Source of the DNA: Actinomycetota bacterium
GTDB taxonomy: Bacteria > Actinomycetota > Nitriliruptoria > Nitriliruptorales > Nitriliruptoraceae
Assembly (NCBI GenBank): GCA_019347575.1
Contig: JAHWKY010000016.1
Span: 38,668 to 102,667, forward strand
Length of the DNA stretch: 64,000 nucleotides
Direction of reading: 5' to 3'
The notes under the pieces were generated by a model. The model was not told the DNA's origin. It saw only the letters and a list, made by a program, of their open reading frames with translations, and did not search any database. The position numbers and the translations under genes were made by a program. This document shows, one piece after another, positions 9,053 to 17,742 of this stretch (position 1 is its first letter; each line of letters begins with the position of its first letter).

Positions 9053-9973
9053 TCATGCCAGCTTGATGCGCGGATCGACCGCCTTGTAGGCGACGTCCAT
9101 GAGGACGTTCACCACGACGATCATCAGTGCGACCGTCAACACGATCGCCTGGAGCAGGATCAGGTCCTGGCGGCGGATGGACTGGATCGCGAGGAAGCCC
9201 AGTCCCGGGTAGGCGAACACGGTCTCGACGACGACCGAGAAGCCCGCCAGCGCGCGGATGTACTCCCACCCCGTGAGGGTCATGACCGGCACCGACGCGT
9301 TCTTGAACGCGTGGAGCCCGACCGTGCGCATGAACGGCAGGTTCTTGGCTCGCGCCATCTGCACGTACTGCTTGTTGAGCTCGTCGATCATCGACGACCG
9401 CACCATCATGGTGAGCCGGGCGGCTGCGGGCAGGGCGAAGGTCACCACCGGCAGGACCGCATGCTTGAGGGTGCCGCTGCCCGAGGTGGGGAACCAGCCG
9501 AACGTCACCGAGAAGAGCAGGATGAGCATCGCGCCCAGCCAGAAGTTGGGGATCGACAGACCGATCAGGCCCAACGTCGTCGAGACGCGGTCGAGGATGG
9601 AGCCGGGGCGTAGTGACGCCACGATCCCGAGAGGAACGGCGATCACGACCGCGAGCACGATGCTGGCGCTGACCAGGATCAAGGTGCGTGGCAGGTGCTC
9701 GAACACGATGGCCATGGCCGATCGGTCCTGCCACAATGACTCGCCGAAGTCGAAGCGGACGATGTCTCCGAGGTAGGACGCGAACTGCGCCGGGATCGAG
9801 CGGTCGAAGCCCAGCTCGGCCGCGAACGCCGCCCGCTGCTCCAGGCTCGCTTCGAGTGGGAGCATGACCCGCACGGGGTCGCCGATCAGACGCGTCACCA
9901 CGAAGACGACGACCGTGACGCCGAACACCACGACGATGCCGTGGATCACCCTGCGGAGCGCGAACCTTCCCAT
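9053..9973 (-). CDS. ABC importer permease (OppB/DppB-like)
   Basis: A 306-residue permease of the OppB type. The N terminus carries the usual first helix followed by GDPVRVMLPLEAS and GFDRSIPAQFASYL; five more helices follow, with the EAA-type loop YVQMARAKNLPFMRTVGLHAF near residue 205. It pairs with the OppC-like protein to form the membrane channel. It sits directly downstream of the binding-protein gene. Confidence 0.92.
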   Translation of the reverse strand: MGRFALRRVIHGIVVVFGVTVVVFVVTRLIGDPVRVMLPLEASLEQRAAFAAELGFDRSIPAQFASYLGDIVRFDFGESLWQDRSAMAIVFEHLPRTLILVSASIVLAVVIAVPLGIVASLRPGSILDRVSTTLGLIGLSIPNFWLGAMLILLFSVTFGWFPTSGSGTLKHAVLPVVTFALPAAARLTMMVRSSMIDELNKQYVQMARAKNLPFMRTVGLHAFKNASVPVMTLTGWEYIRALAGFSVVVETVFAYPGLGFLAIQSIRRQDLILLQAIVLTVALMIVVVNVLMDVAYKAVDPRIKLA

Positions 9974-10046
9974 GGTTGCCTCCTCTCCCGTCCGGCGGTG
10001 GACCGGTGCGGGGGGCGGCGTCCGCCGCCCCCCGCATCGGCGTCTG

Positions 10047-11618
10047 TCAGCCAGCCAGGCTCATCTCCTTGACGAGCAGCTTGGCGTCCACGCGCGGCTC
10101 CCACTCGAGCCGCTCGCTGAGCCCGTAGATGTCCTCGTTGTTGATCAGGAACAGCATGAAGGCCTCGTCACACGCCTTCTGCCACGCGTTGCGGTACAGC
10201 TCCTCGCGCGCATCGACGTCCGTCTCGGTCCGCGCGTCGGTCACCCACTGGTGGATCTCGTCGTCGTCGTGTGACGTCGCCGTACCACCGATCTCGAGCT
10301 CGAAGGAGGCGGTCCGGTCGGCGTCCTGGAGCTCGTTGGAGTGGCTGATGAAGATCGCCGGTGGACGGACGTCGCCGAACAGCCGGTTCAGGTACTCGTC
10401 GAACTCGAAGATCTGCACGTCGGTGGTGAACCCGACCGCTTCGAGGTAGGCCGCCACTGTCTCGGTCAGCTCGCGGTCCTTCAGCCACCGCCCCGACTCC
10501 GACACGATCTCGATGGTCTCACCTTCGGCCCCCGCCTCGGCGATCAGCTCCTCCGCACGCTCGGGATCGTAGGGGTACGCCTCGAGATCGGGGTTGAAAC
10601 CGAACCACGAGGGACTCGAGATCTGGCACTGGTCGACCACCGCGAACCCCTGGAAGAGGTCGTTGGCGATGGCCTCCTTGTCGACCGCGAGGTTGATCGC
10701 CTGCCGCACCCTTGGGTCCGCCGTCACGCCTTCCATCGTGTTGAGGATGAAGTGGGGGTGTTCGAGCCCCTGCACGCTGGCGAAGTTCGGGGCGCGCTCG
10801 GTGTCCTCGGGCAGCAGGTTGGTCATCAGGTCGAACTCGCCAGCGCTCAGCCCGGACAGCCGTGTTCCAGCCTCGGGCACGAACCGGTACGTGACCGAGC
10901 CGATCGCCGGGGCGCCGTCCCAGTAGTCGGGGTTCGCCTCGAGCTGCAGGCTCTCGCCGCGGTTCCACGACGTGAACCGGTACGGGCCGGTCCCGACCGG
11001 GTTCTCGGCGAAGCCCGCGTCCTCCGCTGACACCGGCTCGACCATCTTCATCCAGTACATGCGCGAGGGCAGCACCGGGTCGGGGCCGTCGGTCGTGATG
11101 CGGACCGTCGTGTCGTCGACCGCTTCGGCGCCGGTGATGGTGTTGAAGAACGAGATCTGCTCCGAGTTGAACTCGGGATCGATGATCCGGTTGACGCTGA
11201 AGGCGACGCTCTCGGCGTTGAACGGCTCGCCGTTGTGGAACGTCACGCCCTCACGCACGGTGAACTCCCACGTCGTCTCGTCCACCTGCGTCGGCATCTC
11301 CGCCGCGAGGCCGGGTGTCAGCTCCCCTTCGGGCGTCCGCGCGATCAGGGTCTCGTAGACGTTGTCGTTGACCGCACGCTCGCCGCCGTCATCACGCAGC
11401 TGAGGGTCGAGACTGGTGGGCTCGGATCCGATCGCGATGACGATGCCGTTACCGGAGTCCGCCCCCGTGGTGGCGTCGCCGTCGTCGCCGGTGGTCGCGC
11501 CGTCCGTCTCCGTCGGCACCGCGGTGCCATCATCGTCGGTGGTGTCGTCACCGCCGCACGCGACCGCGAGCAGCGCGAGCGTCGTCAGGGCTGCCATGAC
11601 ACGAGTGAGTCGTCGCAC
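10047..11618 (-). CDS. ABC importer substrate-binding lipoprotein (SBP_bac_5)
   Basis: A 523-residue lipoprotein and the first gene of the importer operon. The N terminus is a short basic region, a hydrophobic core and a lipobox LLAVAC, followed by a Thr/Asp-rich linker. The mature domain has SBP family 5 features (GSEPTSLDPQL, ETLIARTPEGELTPGLA, WEFTVREGVTFHNGEPF). Family members bind peptides, opines, nickel chelates or other polar ligands; which one is not predictable. The GTG start follows GAGGAGAAG. A promoter TTGACC-N17-TATACA with a GntR-type palindrome over its -10 lies about 60 bp upstream, so uptake is probably inducible. Confidence 0.9.
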   Translation of the reverse strand: MRRLTRVMAALTTLALLAVACGGDDTTDDDGTAVPTETDGATTGDDGDATTGADSGNGIVIAIGSEPTSLDPQLRDDGGERAVNDNVYETLIARTPEGELTPGLAAEMPTQVDETTWEFTVREGVTFHNGEPFNAESVAFSVNRIIDPEFNSEQISFFNTITGAEAVDDTTVRITTDGPDPVLPSRMYWMKMVEPVSAEDAGFAENPVGTGPYRFTSWNRGESLQLEANPDYWDGAPAIGSVTYRFVPEAGTRLSGLSAGEFDLMTNLLPEDTERAPNFASVQGLEHPHFILNTMEGVTADPRVRQAINLAVDKEAIANDLFQGFAVVDQCQISSPSWFGFNPDLEAYPYDPERAEELIAEAGAEGETIEIVSESGRWLKDRELTETVAAYLEAVGFTTDVQIFEFDEYLNRLFGDVRPPAIFISHSNELQDADRTASFELEIGGTATSHDDDEIHQWVTDARTETDVDAREELYRNAWQKACDEAFMLFLINNEDIYGLSERLEWEPRVDAKLLVKEMSLAG

Positions 11619-11672
11619 TAGGTCTTCTCCTCGGACGTTCCCCCGGCCGATCCGCCACCGACCGTCGTAGAT

Positions 11673-11701
11673 TGTATACTGTAGACGAAACCTGGGGTCA
11701 A
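11673..11701 (-). promoter_or_regulatory. Promoter of the ABC importer operon
   Basis: Reading on the minus strand, TTGACC (11701-11696), a 17-bp spacer and TATACA (11678-11673) form a good sigma-70-type promoter for the binding-protein gene. The -10 lies inside the GntR-type palindrome. The -35 and flank (TTGACCCC..GTTTCGT) resemble the diiron-oxidase operon promoter. Confidence 0.6.
11674..11686. promoter_or_regulatory. GntR-type operator, site 1
   Basis: GTATACTGTAGAC is an inverted repeat of GTATAC and GTAGAC around a central base, one mismatch from the perfect palindrome seen elsewhere. It lies between the divergent importer operon and the aspartate-dehydrogenase-like gene, so it could control both. 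Confidence 0.65.
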
Positions 11702-11752
11702 GGGTCTCGGCCGCCACGAGCGCCCGCCCCCACCCACGGGAGGCGACGAGCG

Positions 11753-12556
11753 GTGAGCGCACGATCACCGACCCGCGTGGGGCTCATCGGGCACGGCGCG
11801 ATCGGCGGCGCGGTGGCACGGATGCTCGAGGCGGGGCGCGTGCGCGACTGCGTCCTGGCGGGCGTGCTGGTGCGGCAGGCCGACGCGGACACAACCCCGG
11901 CGCTGGTCGACGACGTCGAGGAGCTGTGCGGACGCTGCGACCTGGTGGTCGAGGCGGCGGGGCACGCTGCCCTCGCCGCGCACGGTCCGGCGGTCGTCGC
12001 CGCTGGGGTCGAGCTGCTGGTCGTGAGCACGGGCGCGCTCGCCTCTGACGAGCTGCACCGTCGCCTGATCGAAGCCGGGCCGGGACGGGTCCTGATCTCA
12101 ACCGGAGCCATCGGCGGCCTCGACACGCTGCGTGCCGCGCACCTCCTCGGGGCGCTCGAGACGGTGCAGTTGCACACCACCAAGCCGACCCGCGTACTGC
12201 GCGAGCCCTGGATGGATGCCCGCCTGCTCGAGCAGCTCGACGACGGAACCGAGCCCGTGACCGTCTTCACCGGTTCCGCCCGTGAGGCGGCCACGAGGTT
12301 CCCGCGATCGATCAACATCGGCGCGACGTTGGCGCTCGCGACACTGGGCTTCGACGACACCGACGTCGCGATCACCGCCGACCCGGCCGCCGACCGCGTC
12401 GAGCACGTCATCAGCGCCGAGGGACCAGCCGGGGAGTACGAGTTCCGGTTCCGCAACCGGCCATCGGCGACGAACCCCCGCACGAGCGCGATCACGCCCT
12501 ACGCCGTGCTGCGGGCACTCGCAGACCGGACCGCCCGGGTGGTCGTCGGCGTCTAA
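11753..12556 (+). CDS. Aspartate-dehydrogenase-like NAD(P)-dependent oxidoreductase
   Basis: A 267-residue protein with an N-terminal Rossmann motif (VGLIGHGAIGGAVARML) and a C-terminal catalytic domain resembling NadX-type L-aspartate dehydrogenase (STGAIGGLDTLRAA, then HTTKPTRVL and FPRSINIGATLALA). That family reversibly deaminates aspartate to oxaloacetate or iminoaspartate. No nadA or nadC lies nearby; the gene instead shares an operator region with an importer, so a catabolic amine or amino-acid dehydrogenase role is more likely than NAD synthesis (inference). The GTG start follows GGGAGGCGACGAGCG. Confidence 0.75.
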   Translation: MSARSPTRVGLIGHGAIGGAVARMLEAGRVRDCVLAGVLVRQADADTTPALVDDVEELCGRCDLVVEAAGHAALAAHGPAVVAAGVELLVVSTGALASDELHRRLIEAGPGRVLISTGAIGGLDTLRAAHLLGALETVQLHTTKPTRVLREPWMDARLLEQLDDGTEPVTVFTGSAREAATRFPRSINIGATLALATLGFDDTDVAITADPAADRVEHVISAEGPAGEYEFRFRNRPSATNPRTSAITPYAVLRALADRTARVVVGV

Positions 12557-12570
12557 GGAGCCCATTCCGT

Positions 12571-14511
12571 TCAAGGGGCCACGAGCTGCGGACCCGAGAG
12601 CTGTCGTATGGCGATCCCCCGGCTGTCGACGGCCGCGCCCAGCTCACCCGTGCCCTCATCCACTCCGGCGACCGACTCGCGATCGCAGAAGAGGATTGCC
12701 GTGCAGGTGTCTACCGCGGTGGCCCAGACGGCACCGTCGGAGGGGGAGAGCTGTATGTCGAGGAAGTCGCGGATGTTCGCGCACGGCAGCTGCTGGCAGT
12801 CTCCGCGGTGCACAGGGTCGCCCGGAGGGTTCGCCATCGCCGAGACGAGCAACGGATCCGGGGCGAGCGCGTTCGTCGATACGAGGACATAGGAGTTCCA
12901 TGGCCGGGTCTCGTCGTGCTCGTCACCGACGGTCGTGCCCATGAAGGTCACCGCGATCCGCCCTCGATCGCCGGCCACGACGGTCGGGAAGTTCACCTCG
13001 CGGACTCCGGGCGGGGCGATCATCAACGGCTCGCTCCAGCTCCGGCCGTGATCCGTGGAGGTCGCCAGGTACGGGAGGCGGTGCTTGTCATCGATCCAGA
13101 CGTAGTAGAGGCTGTCCTTCGAGTCCGCGCTGACTTGCGAGAAGGATTCGTAGTTCATCCCGACCTCCTCGCTCACCGCAACTAGATCCCACCTCGCGCC
13201 GGCGTCTTCGGAGATGGCGAGGGCGGGACGGTCACGGAAGGGCTCGAAGAAGCTCTCGGCGCAGAGCAGGGGAAGGAGCACCCGGCCCTCGGCGTCGGTC
13301 TGCACGTCGCCCGGGAAGAGGAGGCCACCGCCGCAGGACCCCACGAAACCGGGCATCGGGGTGGTGGGGAGGAAGGTTCGCCCGCCGTCCAGGCTTCGCA
13401 TGCACTCCTGGTCGGTGACCTGGTTGACGCAGTAGTAGACGACTTCATCGAAGCTCGGGTCGGTGGGCTGCAGAGGGGTTCCCTCCGGGACCGGCCCCGA
13501 GGTCAGCGAAGGCCGGTCATTGATCCACGGGGCGGCCGCGATCGTCGTCTCGTAGGTGCTCCCTTGATCGTCGGTGAAGGAAAGCTCCGCCCCCGTCCCC
13601 GGGACCAGATCAACGAGGTCGAGCATGAACACCCGGCCCGTGTCATCGTCGACATAGACGAAGGGGTCCAGGGTGACGGGGTGGCGGTCGCCGGTCACGG
13701 GCGGCAACCCGGGTGAGACGTCCTCCCACGTCAGCCCTCCATCGGTCGAGCGAAGGAGCCGGTTCCTGGGGCAGGAGGTCAGGGAGCCGGCATTCGGTGC
13801 TGGAAGCATGCAGTCCCACGCCGCGGCCGCATAGAAGGCAGCCCCGGTGGGATCGACCCCGATCGTCGGCTCCCCCGCGTTCCGCCCCACGTCGACCGCT
13901 TGCAGCACCAGCGGGGGCCCGCGATGCGGGGCGGGTGCGCTCTGTGGTTCGGCGCTGGGGTTCTCACCCGTGATCCGAACCCCGTGGTAGGCCTGGTTGG
14001 GTGAGCTGGGCGTGCGCTGGGGGTGGGAGAGGAACTCGGCGGTTCCTCGGTAGCCGGAGTCCGATACCTTGACCGGCGTCACCCGCACCTCGTACGGGCC
14101 GGAGGCCTCCCGCACGACGAGTTGCTCCATGCCGGCACCCTGCACTGCGGAGGTCCCCACCAGCTTGCCGGCTTGGAAGACGTGAAGGTTGAACTCGTCC
14201 TCGGGGTCGTCCCACGCGATCGTTATCCGCATGCCTCCGTCGTGGGATCGCCAGTAGCGCGGCTCCACGTCGGCCGCGATGACGAAGTGGTCGCACAGTA
14301 CGCCGGCGGGGTCGCGCTCGGGCGGACAGTACTCGGGGGAGAAGGTGGTTCCGACGGTGAAGGACCGCCCCTCCCAGGTGAGCCTGGGGTCATGCGGTCC
14401 GACTGCTCCGGAGGCCGGCTCCGCCGCACGGGCCGCCGAGGGAGCCGGAACCGCCGTGAGCAGCCCGAGCACACTGGCCACCGCGACGAGCGGGCGGGCT
14501 ATGGGTCTCAT
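12571..14511 (-). CDS. Secreted BNR-repeat / sialidase-like protein
   Basis: A 646-residue exported protein. The signal peptide (MRPIARPLVAV, hydrophobic core, ending near APSAARA) is nearly the same as that of the subtilisin-like gene at 20.1 kb. Residues about 60-160 look like a PPC-type beta sandwich. The rest is a beta-propeller with Asp-box motifs: RSTDGGLTWEDV, RSLDGGRTFLPT, STDHGRSWSEP. Such proteins include exo-sialidases and other glycan hydrolases, but the full sialidase Arg triad was not confirmed, so activity is unproven. The ATG follows GGGGAGG. Its upstream region is one copy of the 150-bp leader repeat. Confidence 0.8.
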   Translation of the reverse strand: MRPIARPLVAVASVLGLLTAVPAPSAARAAEPASGAVGPHDPRLTWEGRSFTVGTTFSPEYCPPERDPAGVLCDHFVIAADVEPRYWRSHDGGMRITIAWDDPEDEFNLHVFQAGKLVGTSAVQGAGMEQLVVREASGPYEVRVTPVKVSDSGYRGTAEFLSHPQRTPSSPNQAYHGVRITGENPSAEPQSAPAPHRGPPLVLQAVDVGRNAGEPTIGVDPTGAAFYAAAAWDCMLPAPNAGSLTSCPRNRLLRSTDGGLTWEDVSPGLPPVTGDRHPVTLDPFVYVDDDTGRVFMLDLVDLVPGTGAELSFTDDQGSTYETTIAAAPWINDRPSLTSGPVPEGTPLQPTDPSFDEVVYYCVNQVTDQECMRSLDGGRTFLPTTPMPGFVGSCGGGLLFPGDVQTDAEGRVLLPLLCAESFFEPFRDRPALAISEDAGARWDLVAVSEEVGMNYESFSQVSADSKDSLYYVWIDDKHRLPYLATSTDHGRSWSEPLMIAPPGVREVNFPTVVAGDRGRIAVTFMGTTVGDEHDETRPWNSYVLVSTNALAPDPLLVSAMANPPGDPVHRGDCQQLPCANIRDFLDIQLSPSDGAVWATAVDTCTAILFCDRESVAGVDEGTGELGAAVDSRGIAIRQLSGPQLVAP

Positions 14512-14637
14512 GGCTGGCCTCCCCTTGGCAGAGAACTCTTGAAGCCTCACGACAGAAGTCTCTGCTCGAACTCTCCTCTAAACATCCCCCAGGTTGGTGA
14601 TGTTTTCGGGAGCTGTCCGTCCACCATGGGGATGTGC
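14488..14637. repeat. 150-bp leader repeat, copy 1
   Basis: About 90% identical by eye to the second copy about 5.63 kb downstream, same orientation. It covers the start of the secreted gene's signal peptide and its whole upstream leader: ribosome site, a GCAGAGA/TCTCTGC hairpin (14528-14565), a 13-codon minigene (14547-14585, minus strand) and an AACATC-N12-GATGTT dyad (14581-14604). It fills most of the 347-bp gap before the LuxR gene; the rest of the gap holds a 25-bp repeat and a doubtful 63-codon frame. Confidence 0.85.
14547..14585 (-). other. Leader minigene MFRGEFEQRLLS, copy 1
   Basis: Twelve codons plus stop, ending 35 nt before the secreted BNR gene. Between the two leader copies this stretch differs only at silent positions (TTT/TTC, CTG/CTC), and the frame upstream shows mainly silent or conservative changes. 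The peptide resembles the first residues of the cell-division regulator MraZ as I remember it (MFRGEF.. in several lineages). It may be a coding leader peptide or a truncated mraZ start captured with its control region. A GGGGG run abuts the ATG, which is poor spacing for translation. Confidence 0.4.
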
Positions 14638-14721
14638 GGATACTCATCGATCTCAAGTCGCTCACTCCTCCAGCAGGAGAGCTCAGACGATTGGCGGGAG
14701 ATGAACCCGAGGCACAACCGA

Positions 14722-14746
14722 TCGCCGAACAGTCGTTCTGGGGCTG
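14722..14746. repeat. 25-bp exact repeat with dyad, copy 1
   Basis: Identical to 20272-20296. It contains CGAAC-AGTC-GTTCT, one base short of the CGAAC-N4-GTTCG SOS/LexA-type box. It sits 84 bp further from the leader repeat than in the second copy. Confidence 0.6.
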
Positions 14747-14858
14747 GCTGGGGCTGCTGAAAGCCTTGTCCGAGAGCCTCGGAGAGTCTCAAGGGACGAG
14801 CCCCGATCCAGAACGCGGCACCTAGACGCCGCCCGTTGTGAGGGCTTGAATAGCTCCG

Positions 14859-17681
14859 ATGGCGCCCACGGTGTGGAGCTCAGCCCTCTTCGGCCGGGAT
14901 GCCGAGCTCGAAGCGCTCCGCGCATGCTTCCGGCGATCGGCGCCCGGTCGTCTTCAGATCCTCATTATCGAAGGCGAGGCGGGGATCGGCAAGACGACTC
15001 TGCTTTCCGAGGCGTTGGACGAGGCGCGCTCCATCGGTTTCGGCGTGTTCGAAGGCCGTTGCGAGGAGCTCGAGCGAGGGCGCGCCTACGGCCCGCTCGT
15101 CGACGCGCTCGGGTGCACAAGGGATGCCGACGATCCCCGTCGGCGGGAGATCGCGTCGATGCTCGCCGAGAACCCCTCCTCTGGGCCCGCGAGCACTCGA
15201 TTCCGAATCGTTGACGCCTTCGGCGACTTCGTAGAGGAGCTGGCTGTGGGGGGTCCGGTCGCCCTTGCCGTGGAGGATCTCCACTGGGCCGACTCGGCGA
15301 CGATCTCCACGCTCCGATCCCTCTCGAAGCGGCTGACGTACCTCCCCGTGGTGATCGCCGGCACCTACCGACCGATGCCCCGTACCCCGGAGCTGGCGTC
15401 CTTCCTCGAGGTCTCCCTTGCTGAGGGCGGACTGCGGATACCCCTGGGCCCGTTGAACGATGAGGCGGTCACACAGCTGGTCGCTGAGGCCCTCGGCACG
15501 GAGCCCGGCCAGAACCTCTTGGAGAGCGTCGCAAGCGCCGCCGGCAACCCACTATTCGTACGCGAGTTGGTCGACGCGATAGGAAGGGAAGGGGCGATCG
15601 AAGTCGCGGGCGGTCGAGCGGAAGTATCGAGGTTGGTTCTTCCGCCGGACCTCCGGCTCACGATCCTCCGTCGCATCAGCTTCCTGTCTGAAGAGGCACT
15701 CGCGCTGCTGCGGTTGGCTGCCGTCCTGGGAACGACGTTCTCGCCGGCCCACGTCGCGGCGCTCGCCGGGAGACCGGTGACAGACCTCCTGGGTCCGTTC
15801 GACGAAGCGCTTCGTGCAGGCGTCGTCCGGGAGGAGGAGCCGTCTCTGCGCTTCCGTCATGAGCTGATCCGTGAGGCCCTGTATCAAGAACTTCCCGCGG
15901 GCCTTCGCCGGGCCCTTCACCTCGAAGCCGCGCGCGCGCTGGATGCCCTTGGGGCTCTACCCGATCAGGTTGCACAGCACTACACACTTGGAGCCACAGA
16001 GGGAGACGAGCAGGCGATCCACGCGCTGATCCGAGCGGCGGAACACGCACCTCCTACCACCAGGCTCGACCTCCTCGAACGCGCCTCGGACCTCATGCCA
16101 CCGTCACATGAGGAACGTGAAAGCACGGAGGTAGAGCTGGCACATGCTCTTATCTGGGCCGGCCACGTCCGCGATGGAGAGAAGCTCGCGTCCGACCTGT
16201 TGGATCGCCTTCCGGAAGGTGAGCTTGCGCGACGCGTGCGGCTCTCTCTGACCCGTGCGCTGTGGGCACAGGCGCGTTGGACAGAGCTCCTCGAACGCAC
16301 CAACACCTGGCTGGCCGGTGGCGTCTCCACCGACGAGGAGCGAGCCATGCTGCTCGCGCACCGCTCGATCGCCGGCGCATTCGTTCGCCGTACGATCGAG
16401 GGTGACTCCCCGGAAGCGTTCGAGCGAGAGGCGGAAGAGGCCGAAGAGGCGCTGCAGATCGGCGAACGAGCCAAGAATGTCCGTCTGACCGTTTTCGCCC
16501 TCATGGCCCTCGCCCCGATTCGCGGCTTCCAGGACCGCATCCAAGAAGAGCTCGAGCTGGCCCAACGCGCGGTCGCCATCGTCGAACGCGATCGCGATCC
16601 CGATCTCTTGCTCATACATCCACACCTGATACTCGGGCTGGCCCTCCACGACCACGGACGGGTGGACGAAGCCGAGCGGGTTTTGCAAGAGGGGCGGCGG
16701 CTGGGCGAACGCCTGGGCAGCCGCTGGGACGTGCCTCTCTACCACGGTGTGTTGGCGACCATCTATTACAAGTTCGGGCGGTGGAGCGAGTCCATCGCGG
16801 AAGCAGAAGCCTGCCTCGCGACTTCGGAGGAGGTCGGTACCAGAGTGGGTCTCATGGTCTCTCTGCTTGCATTGGGCTGGATTGCGCTGTTTCGGAACGA
16901 CCTAGACGAGGCCGAGCGCTACCTCGAAGAGATGGAAGGCATCGCGGAGGATCACGGACCGCAGTGGGGAGAGTCCGAATCCCTGAGGATCGCCCTAACC
17001 GACGCCGGAGGCGATCCCGAGAGCGTTCGGGCTTCTCTTCGCGAACTCCCGAGGTTGGCGACCATAAGCCTCCTCCCGGTCTTCCCTCTGGGCCTTGCCC
17101 TCGACCGTCGTCTTGCGACGACTTGGGTTGCCGACCTCGAGGAGCGCCACGGATCTCCCGAGGATCCCGAGAGCAGGGGCTGCATCCTCTTCGCCCGAGG
17201 TTTGGTCGACGACGATCCCGACGTTCTCCTTGACGCGACCGCGACCCTCCGCGAGGTCAACCTCTGGGTCACTGCGCTCGCAGCCGAAGCGGCTGGCGAG
17301 TGCCTCATGCGCCACAACCGGAAGGACGAAGCTGGAACGTTGTTCCGCGAAGCGCTGGACACGTTCGACCAACTGGAGGCGTCGCGGCTGACGGCACAGA
17401 CGCTTGCGACGATGCGATCCCTCGGGTTACGGCCCGGCAAACGAGGGCGACGCGGCAGACAGCGCGTGGGCTGGGAGGCCTTGACGGAGACCGAGCGGAA
17501 AGTGGCCTGGCTTGCCGCGGAAGGCCTCACCAACCCCCAGATCGCGGAGAGGCTGTTCGTGTCCAGGCACACGGTGCACAGCCACCTGAAGCACATCTTC
17601 GAGAAGCTTGTGATCTCCTCTCGAGTGGAGTTGGCCACCGAAGCGGCGCGTCGTGGAGCCGACGCCGAAGCGAGGTCCTGA
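14859..17681 (+). CDS. LuxR/MalT-like ATP-dependent transcriptional regulator
   Basis: A 940-residue STAND/AAA-type regulator. It has an N-terminal ATPase with Walker A GEAGIGKTTLL near residue 40 and Walker B ALAVEDLHWAD near residue 130, then a long helical TPR-like sensor region (about 380-860), and a C-terminal LuxR helix-turn-helix (LTETERKVAWLAAEGLTNPQ followed by RLFVSRHTVHSHL). Members activate transcription after ligand-driven oligomerisation. It is flanked by two secreted-protein genes that share leader repeats; these are its obvious candidate targets. Codon use looks less GC-biased than in neighbours, with more TTG, CTT and ATA, hinting at a separate origin. Confidence 0.9.
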   Translation: MAPTVWSSALFGRDAELEALRACFRRSAPGRLQILIIEGEAGIGKTTLLSEALDEARSIGFGVFEGRCEELERGRAYGPLVDALGCTRDADDPRRREIASMLAENPSSGPASTRFRIVDAFGDFVEELAVGGPVALAVEDLHWADSATISTLRSLSKRLTYLPVVIAGTYRPMPRTPELASFLEVSLAEGGLRIPLGPLNDEAVTQLVAEALGTEPGQNLLESVASAAGNPLFVRELVDAIGREGAIEVAGGRAEVSRLVLPPDLRLTILRRISFLSEEALALLRLAAVLGTTFSPAHVAALAGRPVTDLLGPFDEALRAGVVREEEPSLRFRHELIREALYQELPAGLRRALHLEAARALDALGALPDQVAQHYTLGATEGDEQAIHALIRAAEHAPPTTRLDLLERASDLMPPSHEERESTEVELAHALIWAGHVRDGEKLASDLLDRLPEGELARRVRLSLTRALWAQARWTELLERTNTWLAGGVSTDEERAMLLAHRSIAGAFVRRTIEGDSPEAFEREAEEAEEALQIGERAKNVRLTVFALMALAPIRGFQDRIQEELELAQRAVAIVERDRDPDLLLIHPHLILGLALHDHGRVDEAERVLQEGRRLGERLGSRWDVPLYHGVLATIYYKFGRWSESIAEAEACLATSEEVGTRVGLMVSLLALGWIALFRNDLDEAERYLEEMEGIAEDHGPQWGESESLRIALTDAGGDPESVRASLRELPRLATISLLPVFPLGLALDRRLATTWVADLEERHGSPEDPESRGCILFARGLVDDDPDVLLDATATLREVNLWVTALAAEAAGECLMRHNRKDEAGTLFREALDTFDQLEASRLTAQTLATMRSLGLRPGKRGRRGRQRVGWEALTETERKVAWLAAEGLTNPQIAERLFVSRHTVHSHLKHIFEKLVISSRVELATEAARRGADAEARS

Positions 17682-17713
17682 ACTCCCGAATAGCAGCCGA
17701 TCCGGTCCACTAC

Positions 17714-17733
17714 GGCCGCCCTTCGGGGCGGCC
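17714..17733. terminator. Bidirectional hairpin terminator
   Basis: GGCCGCCC-TTCG-GGGCGGCC, a perfect 8-bp stem with a stable TTCG loop, lies between the converging LuxR and subtilisin-like genes. No U tract follows, so it may work as a barrier or a factor-assisted terminator. Confidence 0.75.
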
Positions 17734-17742
17734 TCCGTTCAC

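Noticed and set aside
14634..14825. A 63-codon rightward frame before the LuxR gene
   Set aside because: It runs through the leader repeat, has no ribosome site and is interrupted in the second repeat copy. It cannot be excluded but is not supported.
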